A DNA stretch of 64,000 nucleotides from Buxus sempervirens (taxonomy: Eukaryota; Streptophyta; Magnoliopsida; Buxales; Buxaceae), in NCBI GenBank assembly GCA_947561395.2, contig OX387187.1, positions 5,090,976 through 5,154,975 on the forward strand, given 5' to 3'. Numbering within the stretch: position 1 is the stretch's first letter; the number at the start of each line of letters is the position of its first letter. The notes below the pieces were generated by a model. The model made no database searches. It saw only the letters and a list, made by a program, of their open reading frames with translations, and was not told the origin of the DNA. Shown here piece after piece: positions 44,180-55,106 of this stretch. The position numbers and the translations under genes were made by a program.

Positions 44180-45057
44180 TTACCACTTGAGGGTGAGCAA
44201 GCTATCTCCTGCGGGAGAGATGTAGGTGCTATGTATTCACATTCTATGGTTGAGTTATGCTATCTCCTGCGGGGGGTGCCTGCAGTCTTAGAGATGTGCA
44301 TTCTCCTGTGGAGGAGATGTGAATACTACGTGTTTACATCCTGCGGTAGAGGTAGGCTATTACCTAAAGGTGAGTTTTAATTACTAATTATATATGATTT
44401 GTTTTCTTTTAAAAGGAAATAGATTGATTATTCGGTTTCGCCATGTTTTGACAAGAACAGTTTTGAAAAGAAATATTAAAATGAGATGATTAACATGATG
44501 AATTGTTTTAGGAAATACTATTTGTATTAATTTGGGGAAAATTGTAGATTTGATTTTTTCGGCTTTGTCTTCTTGTTTTAACGATACTTGTGATATTGTT
44601 GGCAACCATGAAAGGTTTGTAAAGGATATTATATATATATATAAACTGTTTTCTTTCATGTATGTTGCTACTTGCTGAGATTTTATATCTCATTCTTGCT
44701 TTTAAATGTTTTGTTTTCAGGTGATCTTGAAGAGAACGCCTTGGCTTATTCTGATAGTGGGCTTGAAGTGTAGAATATCCAGAAGACAATAGTAGGTTAT
44801 TGATATAGATGTTTTTATTTTCTTAGAATAATAGTAGATGATTTAGTAGAGTTTGAGAGTTAGTTAAATTGTAGTTGCCTTTCATTTGATTAATTGATGA
44901 AATAATAAGATATAGATTCTAATGAATAATTTAAGCGCCCTAGCACTTTGATAACTCTTAAATCTTTTAGTCTTATCTTTTGAGCTGATTGTGATGTATT
45001 ACAAGTTAATGCCTTGATCCGAGTCAAAAAAAAATGACTCGGATTCAGGGCATTACA
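44180..45057 (+). repeat. 3' part of the 4893 LTR
   Basis: Repeats of 'ctcctgcgg...gagatg', hairpin TGAGAT-TTTAT-ATCTCA (44676-44692), acceptor TTTTCAG ending 44720 and a 17-residue frame to 44773 (GDLEENALAYSDSGLEV, in the shared phase). It ends GGGCATTACA at 45057. Confidence 0.7.
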
Positions 45058-45426
45058 AGCTATGTGAATTTGGTGTAATCCCTCGAATTTCCTTTAAATA
45101 ATTAATTATTTTATTGAGGAAAGTATTGGAATAAGTGATTAACTAGATTATATTGATAGAATAGGAGAAGAAGAGAAATATCAAGTCTGAATTTTGCTAA
45201 GGAATTAAAGATTGGAGATAAATAATCACGTAAGTATAATTTTGAGGCTTTATTTGAATTCCAATTGGTGATGGTGCATGAGCATGATAGAGGTGCAAGG
45301 TAGGGTATTATATTTTAATTAAATTTTGAGAAATTACATAAAGGGACATGAATGGGCGTGTGTGAGTGTTTAAAGCAAGAGTTGTAAAAATAACAACTCC
45401 TAAATAGGTTTGACTTGGACCTTGAG

Positions 45427-45434
45427 TATAAATA
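45427..45434 (+). promoter_or_regulatory. TATA box of the 45074 LTR
   Basis: TATAAATA about 190 bp upstream of the putative GC-type donor site. Confidence 0.5.
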
Positions 45435-48127
45435 TGAGTTTTTAAAGGAATTAGAAACTTTATTCAACTTGTTTTGGACGTGTGGTTTTGAGAGAAGGCT
45501 TGTGGACATGTGGTTTAGATACTGAAGAAGAAAGAAAGGATTCTCGCGTTCAGATTGAAAGAGAAGAAGGAGAGTTGTTGTTCTTGCTAGTTTTGGAGTT
45601 TTGGATTTGCGAAAGAGGCAAGTAACACCCTTGTTTTCGTTTAATCATTGTATGGTTTTTGTCTATTTGTTAAGGATGATTTGGAAAGTATTATGAGATG
45701 ATTTAGAAGCAAAACCATGTCATTTTATACAAGAGATTCGTAGGTTGTATGATTATGTTTTGGGTTTCTACAAAAACTGTTAAAGTGTGTTCATACGTTT
45801 GGTTTTGATTAGATTTGATTTAGAAACATTGTAGAACTAAGTTTTATTGTGTTTAGATTGATCTAACATGTTTAGAGGATATTTATGAATGATTTCAAAG
45901 TGATTTGAGGAGTTGGTTTGGTGTTATTTGATTGTAGTTCTATAACTCACAAAATTTCACGAAACCCAGATTTTCAGGACTTTATATAGACGCTTGCAAT
46001 CATGCTCAAGTTCCAAGCCAGGCGCCATAGTGATTGTAGTAACACTTATCGCCGTTCGAGTGCTCTCAAAGGCGCATCGCCTGTGTTTTTTTTTTTTTTT
46101 TAATTTCAAACCTGAGAGTTGTAAATTTTGGTAAACCGAGCACTTAGGGGAAGGCTCAAGCGCCATCCCGAGCGGCTAGATTCTGGAAATTCAACTTTAC
46201 TCGAGTGGTTGACATAACGCTTGACAGTGCTCGAGCACCCATGACTGAATTTTATATTTTTGAAATATACTTAGTTTTTTATTATAAAATTATTTTTATT
46301 GAATTCCAACTCATGTACCAATAAGATTAGGGTGTTTTGAGAATGTTTACACTGACCTATGATTAATTTGAATTTTTATAAAGAATTTGGGAACGTTCTA
46401 CTAAAATGGCTTTTATTCATGTTTATCGTTCCAAATCCTTTTCTTTTTAACTTGGTTTGATTTTATTGATTCCTACACTTGTATTTGACCTATCTAAAGA
46501 TGTTTCCACGGTTATTTTGGCAGAATTGTGATAATTTTCCTCCATGTACCTCAAAGTGGTTATTTCCTCACTCATGTAGCTTGAGTTTGAGATTTTGTTT
46601 TCCTCCATGTATCTTGGGGATGATTTGAGATTGATTTATGGATATTGTGGACTGTTTTGGTATTAAAGATAACATGTTTTTCAATACTTTGTTTTATGTG
46701 TCTAATGGTGTGAAACCCCGCTCCAATATCCTTAGCACACCCTAATTAGTAAGCTTGATGTGTAGGTGAAGCTGGAGAAGCTCAAGCCTAAAGCCAGCCA
46801 AAGTGGCTAAGCCCTGGCTTGTCAATGACCTGTGAATGTGAGCATCTTCCATGTGGTTAAATGAGATTTCATATGGTGAGACAACTTTGCTAAGTGTGGT
46901 GTGGTATGCAATGTAGGAGGAGAGTGGCAAAACTGTAAAATATAGTGTTTTGAGGAAGTCACTTAAGTGGAGAGAAAACACCAAGGAAGAGCCATTCACG
47001 ACCAACCCTTTGCCCAAAAGCCTTGTCTTCACTCTCTTCTCCCACTCTCATTTTCTTCATCTCCTTCTCTTCACCTTCTTCCCCATTTTCATCCCCCACC
47101 TATTTCAAACCTATTGGAGGTGCTGGTTTGCAAGAAAAGAAGAAGAGGAACCCAAGAGAAGCCATTCTCGTTTGGGGTTTGCTTGGTGAGATTGTGGGAA
47201 AATCTCCAAGGAGCACATCAAGAGCTGTTCGTGGCTTGAAATAGGAGCTATACAACTTGCTTAAGAGTTTGCAAGAGGTAAGCAACACCACCCCAACCTT
47301 ATTTTTCCAATTTCGGCCAAAATCGCATGTTTAGATGAATGTTAGGGTTGAGATGTGAAAACGAGTCCTAGGCCAAATGTAAGGGATTTCTTTGAGGGGT
47401 TTTGTTGGTAGTAGATTTCTACACATGATATGAGTGATTTCGAGCCCAAAAACACCCAGAACAAGTGAGATTTGAGAAAAACCAAAATCCCTAAAAGTTC
47501 GGATTTCACGAACTGTCAAAAAGCCCAGCCGCTCGAGCACGGCATCGGGCGGTAGTTTTAGGTAGTTATAGGAAGTGATTTAAGGCATGGCCGCTTGAGC
47601 AACTGTTCTAGCAAGTGTCTTAACAGAAGAACCCGAGAGCAAATATCTGGCCGCTCGAAGCAGGCTCAAGCAACCTATCGAGTGCCCTTACCAGATTTTC
47701 CAAATTTGAGTTTTTAGCCCAGATTGAACTACCCTTTGTTTTTTTTCAAATCCAACCCATGTATAAGTGAGAGTTAGGTGTCTAGGAGGTGTTTCAACTG
47801 GAAGTATCTCAAAATTCCAAAGAACAAGGATTTTGGGTACGTTTTGCCAAAGAAGGTCTTAGAAAGATTTTCTGTTCCAGATTACTGTAAAAATAGGATA
47901 ACTTGATTCCACCACTTCCAACACTTTCTAAATAACCCTTAGAAGTAGAAGTCAAGAGCCACAACCAACTTGTTCAAGTATCCAAAGAGTTGGGGCTTAG
48001 GTTGCCCAAAGTGAGTCAAGAAAGGTAGAAAATTTCTGGAAACCTACCCTTTGCCATTGACTATCAATGTGAGTACACCACACATGACCAGATGGGCTTC
48101 GGCCTAGTATTTTAGACCTGGAGTGAA

Positions 48128-48241
48128 GGGCATTGGCCCGTATTACATTTGCACCACTAAGGGCTTTGGCCCGTTTGTATTAAGAAAGAGAAGGGCAGTG
48201 GCCCATTAACATTGACACTATGAATGAGAGGGCAGTGGCCC
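48128..48241 (+). repeat. GGGC...GGCCC mini-palindromes
   Basis: GGGCATTGGCCC, GGGCTTTGGCCC, GGGCAGTGGCCC and GGGCAGTGGCCC occur at roughly 32-37 bp spacing. The same type lies in the sister LTR at 32575-32720 (GGGCATTAGCCC). Spacers are not well conserved. Confidence 0.6.
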
Positions 48242-48678
48242 CAATGACATTGAGATGTATTGAGTAGAGGGCTTGACCCAAGATTGACTCGGGTAAGGCC
48301 TTGGGCTACCCTTGAGCAATTTCCATGCAAGTGTGCATGAGGTATTGACATGAACAATTGACCAGTAAGTCTTGGTAGGTTGTGAGCGGTTCATCTCAGT
48401 TGGGGTAGTGGACCCTTGCTCCTACCATTTTTAGATAGAGAACTAGCATCCTCCACTCAAGCTTGGATATATATATATATATATATATATATTTGATGTG
48501 TTATTCTTCCGTCCCTTGTTGTTATACTGTTATGAAATTGTTAAATAAACACATCAGTATAATGAACCCTTAAGGTATGGATCCATAGACTTAAACGAGA
48601 ATGTTTGTATATATATGCCATGGCCTGTGGTTCTTGTTACTGTACTGCTCTATTGTGATACCATCCCGACACCATCAT

Positions 48679-50952
48679 TGTAACGACCCGAATCTGAGTT
48701 ACATAGGAAAAACTATAACTCATCTCCGGAGGTTAATATAGAACACAGGATCGCAATATCAGGGTGAAGGAAAAACATGAATACAACAGTAACTATACAA
48801 TCAGAGTGCACTACAATTCCAAACTAAAATAAGAAATATAATAATCCAACTCTAAACTCACATAATCGAGCAACTACCCACATGCATGGATCTCTCCGAG
48901 CAGCTGAAAACAAAAAAACAAATAATAAGGAATGAGATACGAATATCTCAATAAGTAGCACATGCATGCACAATACAGTTATCATCGTTATAATACATGG
49001 ATCGAATAATACCCCAATAACGATGGCGATAACACGATTAATCCGACTAATCTCATAATAATTCAGCAGACCAAGTTGTTATGTTTAATGAACTGCAACA
49101 GATAAGTAAAATCGCAATAGTAATGTTGAACGATCAAAAACTAGACCTTAATAATAACTAATTATCAGCATTGAAAAGTAAAACAACCCCAAGGCCAATG
49201 TTATGCATTCACTTTAATTGAATAATTCAACATGCCAGAGTGAAATCCAAGCCTCCTAGTACACAGTCCTGCCAACATAGGCTCGGTACTATGAAATGAC
49301 AGCCTACCCAGGAACTTGTCATCCAATGTCGGCCTACTCCGGATTCCGACACTGACAACCCGGCCTATCCAAGGATACGGGCTGCTATACCTTGGTCATG
49401 GCAACACTCATAGCTATGCAATTACAACAATAAAGGCAACACATCACATTACTAAGCTTAGACTCTGGATCCAGGACAAGCTAGACCAAAACCAAACAAC
49501 TCACCCACAAACCAATCTCTGGTAGCATGATATACCAACCTCTGGTATTACCATCAATCACAAACCAAACTCATAATGGATCGCTCAAGTCCAGAACAGT
49601 AACACCATGAAATTCAATTGAAAAGCTAACCCAAAACACAAGACCAAACCAGTTATATACTTCCTTACTCACACAAATACCTTTTCATAAAACCTTCTCA
49701 TCACCTTGTAATTCGATAAAACTTAGGCTAACAATTCACAAGCTGGAAAATAACAGTAAAACATAGATAAAGCAAAGCCACTACCTCATGGATCTCAGAC
49801 ATGAATTTAACTACTCACTGGCCCCTCAAAACTGACTTGTAGAACTCATAATTCCTCCCCATAAATTACAGAATGATCTCTGTGGGTTTTGACCATCTTA
49901 TAATACTTCTTGCATCTTAACCTAACTTCTAGAGAGGTGTTTGAAGTGCTAAAGTGGAGAAAAACAACCTAGAATGGTCAGCCGCACAATCGCCTGGTAA
50001 TTGGGTGGATGCGCAAACTTTAGGACAGTAGGCGGCAATAGGCGCCAGGTCGACTCACCAACCAAATGAACTACTGCTGGGTGCCACCGAGTACTGCCAG
50101 TAAGCGGCACCCAGCGCATACCCCTTGAATTTCCCAATAGTTGTTTCTAGCCTCTGTTAGTTCGAGATCAATAGGACTAACTTAAATTTAAGCTTCTAGG
50201 AATACAAGTCCGAACTCCTAACATCTCTAACAGTCTTATAAATCCAATTTGAAATTAATCTACTTAGGTTCATGCTCCGCGTTAACAATTTGATCGCAAA
50301 ATGACCTCCCAACGAAATTCGAGATTTACAACACCTAGATCAGATTTCAATCATGCAATCGGTTACAAAACTACAAAGAAATCCGGTGCTACTTACCTAA
50401 TTTGACAAGCAGTTCTTCTAGCTTCCCAACTTCCTGATCAACACCAACGACAGGAGACATTTCCACCTCCGATGGCCTCAGATCTAGATTAGCATCCAGA
50501 TCTGTTGAGATCTGATCTCGACCTTACTTTAATAATTCCTTTGGCCTCCCTCTCTCTCCAGCAACACGGTCATCGGAGCTCTGTTTCTGATTTCCTCCGA
50601 CCAAAAACAGAAATTTGAATTTAGCAACTCATTTATAAGCTGAGCTGAGATCCACTTTTACCCTGATTTGCTGGTTGCTCGCTCACCCAATGCTTCTACT
50701 CAATCTTTTTAACTCTTAATTATAGAACTAAATTTCTAACCAGAATTTACTCTCACCCTACCAATTTAATTAACTTATTATTATGAAATTTTCGATTAAA
50801 TCTTATCCACCACTTACTATATTTTACTCCATTTCCCGAAATTCCAAAATTCCCCTTGCCTATCTATTTCCTGAATCATTCATTTAATAAATTTATTAGA
50901 TTTATTACGAAATCTACGAAATTAACCTTAGTCGAAGATCCGGGGTTTTACA
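48679..50952 (-). mobile_element. Solo LTR on the minus strand, Tekay-like
   Basis: On the minus strand it begins TGTAAAACCCCGGATCTTCG and ends GATTCGGGTCGTTACA (2274 bp). Flanks are ATCAT (48674-48678) and AGCAT (50953-50957), one mismatch. It is related to the solo LTR at 2535, sharing the 15-nt-loop hairpins (49296-49381 here). The acceptor/branch region reads in reverse at about 48900-48950 ('gatacgaatatctca'). Confidence 0.83.
49296..49381 (-). repeat. Hairpins with constant 15-nt loop and varying stems
   Basis: ATGACA-N15-TGTCAT (49296-49322), TGTCG-N15-CGACA (49327-49351) and CCCG-N15-CGGG (49359-49381). The loops are versions of GCCTACTCAGGGTTT, the reverse complement of the loops at 4096-4207, while the stems differ and stay paired. 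Confidence 0.75.
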
Positions 50953-51363
50953 AGCATCATCGGTGGCCGATGCCCACTTGCTACGGGGAATCGGCAGTGG
51001 ATGCCTATACGTCAAGGGGAATTAGCGTATGGATGCCTACGTCAAGGGGAATTAGTATAGATGCCTAGCCACCACGTGGAATCGGTGAAGCTAGATGGGG
51101 CCATGTGTAGTATATATAAACATCCTAGATAACAAGTGATAATATTAAGTACATGATTGCTATTAAATGGATTATCTGTACACTGAGGCACATGCATGCA
51201 TTATTGTATGACACATAAGATGCCTTGGATTTTGTAGTATTAAAACTACTTACATGTCATGGTTTATCGAAAGATATTTGCATAAACTGTGTTTTCACTG
51301 AATCATGCATGTGTTGCTTACTGAGACATTCGTCTCACAGTTGCTTCTTATCTTATTTTTCAG

Positions 51364-51455
51364 ATCCATCGATGTCCAGTGTGAAGGACCAGGCTGGGGA
51401 TAGAGGCAAGGAGAAAGCTATAGGGTATAGAGAGGAGGATTCCTATAGGCCCTAG
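51364..51455 (+). other. Putative LTR 3' exon ending REEDSYRP
   Basis: After TTATTTTTCAG the frame with a borrowed G reads DPSMSSVKDQAGDRG, then IGYREEDSYRP and TAG. It is the intact version of the damaged frame at 33719-33807. Here the upstream open frame at the donor (GCA AGA G|GT, seen at 20424) would join in phase, but it has no ATG. Confidence 0.45.
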
Positions 51456-52130
51456 ATTATTGCTTTATTGTGCATGTATAGTTTTGGATTGTAGTCTTTA
51501 CATTGAGAGGAGTGATTAGTCACCCAATATTTTGTAACTAAACTCTCAAGTTTTGTTTCATTCCTTCATATATATATATAGAACACTTTTGATATGCACA
51601 TGTATAAAATGTTTGCACATGCACTTGTTTAGAGAAAGTTTTTAAAACCCTCATATTTTTAGCATGAAAATGGCCCACTTGCCACGGTATGGGATGGGTC
51701 GTGCCTTAGAGGGGCAAACTTGGTTCCAGGTCATGACAAATGAGCATAGCTTGGTATGGATCCATAGTTTGCTAGGAGTGAAAATAGTATTTTCTTTATT
51801 TAGTTAACCCTGTTTCATCTATGCTCCCGTTGTGTATCTCGACGAAGCCTTCCTGTATCTGGTCTTGCTGCAGCAATCCGACTCGTCGTGTATCTCAATG
51901 TGGTTATTATTTTGGGCTACCCACCACGTATCTTAGTCTGGTATTCCCACATTATTGCAGTCGATTGGATTGTACGTGCTAGCCCTCCATGTATCTCAGT
52001 TGGATGATCCACGATAAGTCGATGACCGTGTATCTCAGCTTCGCACCTAAGCCATGAGGTGGCAACCCTTGACTCAGGCATTTAACTCTTCAAAGAAGTA
52101 TTGTTTTCATGAGTCCTGTGATGTCATAAC

Positions 52131-54495
52131 TGTAATACCCCGGAAAATTTTCAGAAATTTAAATTAAATAATAATTAGTATTTTATTGTGGATTTTATTG
52201 ATGGTTTGTAATGGAATATATAGGTGATCAAATTGATGAAGGAGATCAGGAGTTTGATACAAATCCAACCGTTGGATCATGAAATAATGGGGTAAGTATT
52301 AAATTAAGGCTATCTTTTAATTTGATTGGTTAGAAGTATAGGAGTTTATGGAAGGGAGATATGTGGAATCATGAGATTAAAAATAGGGTTTTATTATGAT
52401 ATACGACTAATCGTATATCTAACCTATTGTATTCGTAGTCTTGGGGCTGAAAGAAGAATAAGAGAAGAACTGAGAGAAAGAGAGAGAAGAAGGAAACAGT
52501 GGAGTCTTGCTATTCTTGAAGAGTTCTGCATCCCAAGAAGAGTCTTGTGTTGCTGAAGAAGGAAAGAACAGAACCTACACTAAGAGTAAAGAGGAAGAAG
52601 AAGAAGACTTTGAACGAACAGAGGTAGGTAGCACACCCGTTTAGTCGATATTGAATTTTATTGTGGTTTGATTGTTCTGAATGATCTGGAAGTATTGAAT
52701 ACATATTTTTGAAGATATTAGAGATGATTTCGATGTATAGAATGTTGTTTGTTGCATAAAAACTTTTTTCAGAAGTTGGATTTAGCCGCTGTTTGTCGAG
52801 CGCCTGACACGATCACCTGAGCGATCTGGTCGTTTGGCTTGCTTGTGTATTTTAGAAAGTTAATCACCCAACAATCGCCTAAGCGACCAAGGTTGAGCGA
52901 CAATTAAAAAAACTTATTTTTAGATAAGTCACCTATTGCATCACCTGAGCACCTATGTCGAGCGGCTGTGTTGATTTTCAGAATTTTTAAACATACAATC
53001 ATCAATCCAGATTGCCTAAGCGACCATTATAGAAACCTGAATTTCTGAATTTTAAAGAGAAATTTCAATACAAAAATTATTTTTAAATGATATTAAATAT
53101 CTGTATCAACAAATATTAAGTGTTCACAACTGTTTTCAATGATCTTCTGTATTAAAAACAATTTGATGAGTGATTTAGGGTTGTTTGCAAAAAGGTTTTC
53201 TTATTTGAAATAAAAGGATTTTTGGGCTATTTCAAAATCTGGTTTGAGTTGATTGAAAAATTCTTACTCAGTAAAATATATTTTAAATTATCTTGATTTC
53301 TGAACTTTAGAAGAACTTCAAACCAAAAACTATTTTATAGAGTTATCTTTGGAAAGAGTTTAAGCTTCAGAAAACCCTATATGCTACTAGGCACTATTAC
53401 TAACTATATTGATTTGAGTTAGTTGTTATTGTTGGTGTCTAGTGGGCATAGCTGCATATGGATCCATAGGGTTAAGCTAAAAAGTGAAGAGGTTTTTCTT
53501 TGGTTGGATACTCCTAGTTTGCACTCGCGCTTCCTTTGCAAGTTAATTTGCATTGGGGGTCTTCATGTCTGTAGGGTCTCATTTCATGTTTATGTTGCTG
53601 GTGAGTACCCTGTATGTGCGGACTAACGGCTATCCCTATGTATTGATTCAGGGGCTGCATGCTTGGGTGGTACGTGCCGAACTCCATGAGTTTCATGCAC
53701 AATAAGTCGATGTCTAGGCCTTTTATTGTCAAATTGAGATTCGAGTTTGAGGATTTACTAGCTTCGCTCATAAGTCGTGGTGGCATAGTGAATGGAGAGT
53801 TTCTTGTTAAAGGCCTTCTTGTCTTCATGAGTCCTACAAAGACATATGATGGATTGGTTTTGGTTTTGCTTATTACACTTTTGTGTTGAATATGATGTTG
53901 ATGGGAAAGATTATATCTAATTGAAATGTCTTTATTTGATTACTGTTTTATTTATTGAGATTGTATCATGTTTATTCATTTACTTTATCAAGCATGAAAG
54001 TATGACTTTTTTATGTATAAACTGTTTATTCATGCATAGTGTTACCTACTGGGATATTCATATCTCATTCGTGTTTTATCTTATTTTGTTTTCAGCTGAT
54101 ACGCAAGAAAGGGACTTGGGGTTTGATACTCAGGACAAGATTGCAGATTTTCTCCCAGAGGATTATTACTATCCTGAGTAGTTAGGATTTGAGGTTGATA
54201 CGGTTGATAGATACATTTGATTTCTTATTTGTTTTTTTTTATGGACTTGATGATTATGAGAGTGAGAGTGATAGAACCTATTTACCAGACTTTGATTTAT
54301 TTGATGCGATGGTTTGGAGGACACTTTTATCCATGCTTGTTGAGTTTTTTTATTGATGATAAACTTCCGCACTCTGATATTAATTGTTGAATGAATTATA
54401 TTTATTGGTCTGGTATTTTGATGTTTTTGGCCCAGTAGCACTTCGGATTCGGGTTGGGTGCCTGTTTTGCATTGACCTAGGTTCAGGGCGTTACA
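52131..54495 (+). mobile_element. Solo LTR, Tekay-like
   Basis: TGTAATACCCCGGAAAATTTT...TCAGGGCGTTACA, 2365 bp, flanks ATAAC (52126-52130) and ACAAC (54496-54500), one transition apart. Donor-like GAG|GTAGGT at 52624, GAGCG/CGCC-rich repeats (52790-53020), hairpin GGGATATTCATATCTC (about 54048) and an acceptor at 54095. Sister of the solo LTR at 16514. Confidence 0.87.
54096..54181 (+). other. Putative LTR 3' exon ending PEDYYYPE
   Basis: TTTTGTTTTCAG, then in the shared phase ADTQERDLGFDTQ and DFLPEDYYYPE before TAG. The sister exon at 18419 differs at many positions yet keeps length class, acidity and EDYYYP. Confidence 0.5.
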
Positions 54496-54669
54496 ACAAC
54501 ATCGCAAGGATTTGATTTGGAAATTGGTTTGTAAATGAATTATCCGTTACTATTCTATATTTGAAACACATGCTATTTTGAAAATATATGATAAAAATAT
54601 TTTATTCATGCATGTGTTACTTGCTGGAATATTGTATCTCATTTTTGCTTTGTTTTGTTCTGTTTTCAG

Positions 54670-54773
54670 ATATTCCTGGAGAGGTAGATACTGCTAGGGT
54701 AGAGACACAGGGCACTAGTGAGGAGTATCCAACTGATGATTACATAGAACACGATTACTACTGTCTTATGTAG
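54670..54773 (+). other. Putative LTR 3' exon ending HDYYCLM
   Basis: After TGTTTTCAG the frame reads DIPGEVDTARVETQ, then EEYPTDDYIEHDYYCLM and TAG. It is longer than the others (34 codons), still acidic and Tyr-rich at the end, and in the same phase. Confidence 0.45.
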
Positions 54774-55106
54774 GATTTCAATTTATGTTATTAAGAGTTT
54801 ACTTTTCTGCAGTTAGGAAGTTATTTTATGATTAGTGAGATGAAAGTGTGTGATGTAATAGACTTTTGTGTCCTGAATTTTTATAGTAGGAGATTTATTT
54901 TGTTTTATTTGAAGACAATTTTAGATTATTGATTAATAAAGATTCAGTTTAGTTTGGTTTTATTTTCCCTTTGTTTCCGTACTCTAATATTAATATGATT
55001 GTTGAATTATATTATAGCATTGGCTTGCTATGGGCTCATGCTTAGTGTTATTGTGAAACGAGTTATATCTTTAATGAACAACTCGGATCGAAGACGCTAC
55101 ATTTGG

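Larger units (their letters stand above)
4893..45057 (+). mobile_element. Solo LTR, Tekay-like, split by three later insertions
   Basis: It starts TGTAAAACCCCGAATTTTC and ends CAGGGCATTACA. LTR sequence occupies 4893-6345, 37140-37639, 41254-41557 and 44180-45057, about 3.1 kb in all. The rest is later insertions, each with its own TSD. The parts are in expected LTR order: TATA box (5502), GC-type donor (GAG|GCAAGTAG, about 5817), GCCTGAGCGAT-type repeats broken by the 6346 insertion, hairpin TGAGAT-TTTAT-ATCTCA (44676) and acceptor plus short frame (44721-44773). The flanks GGCTT and AGCTA share only the central GCT, so the TSD is eroded or the LTR came from unequal recombination. The related LTR at 45074 supports the assignment. 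Confidence 0.68.
46709..51738 (+). mobile_element. Solo LTR, sister of the 6346 LTR, split by a minus-strand solo LTR
   Basis: TGTGAAACCCCGCTCC...CAGGTCATGACA with flanks AATGG (46704-46708) and AATGA (51739-51743), one transition apart. LTR sequence is 46709-48678 and 50958-51738 (about 2.75 kb). Donor-like GCAAGAG|GTAAGC at 47277/47278, GGGC...GGCCC mini-palindromes (48128-48241), hairpin TGAGAC-ATTC-GTCTCA (about 51321), acceptor at 51363 and an intact frame to 51455. Confidence 0.87.
45074..55101 (+). mobile_element. Solo LTR, Tekay-like, split by two nested solo LTRs (TSD TTTGG)
   Basis: TGTAATCCCTCGAATTTCC...GAAGACGCTACA, flanked by TTTGG at 45069-45073 and 55102-55106. LTR sequence is 45074-46708, 51744-52130 and 54501-55101, about 2.6 kb. 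It carries TATAAATA (45427), a GC-type donor GAG|GCAAGTAA (about 45617), GTGTATCTCG hairpins (51820-52060), an acceptor at 54669 and a frame to 54773. It is closest to the LTR at 4893, sharing the text after the donor. Confidence 0.88.

Noticed and set aside
46742..47291. Overlapping frames on both strands in the 46709 LTR
   Set aside because: They overlap each other, are absent or broken in the sister LTR at 6346/20067, and cover the LTR leader.
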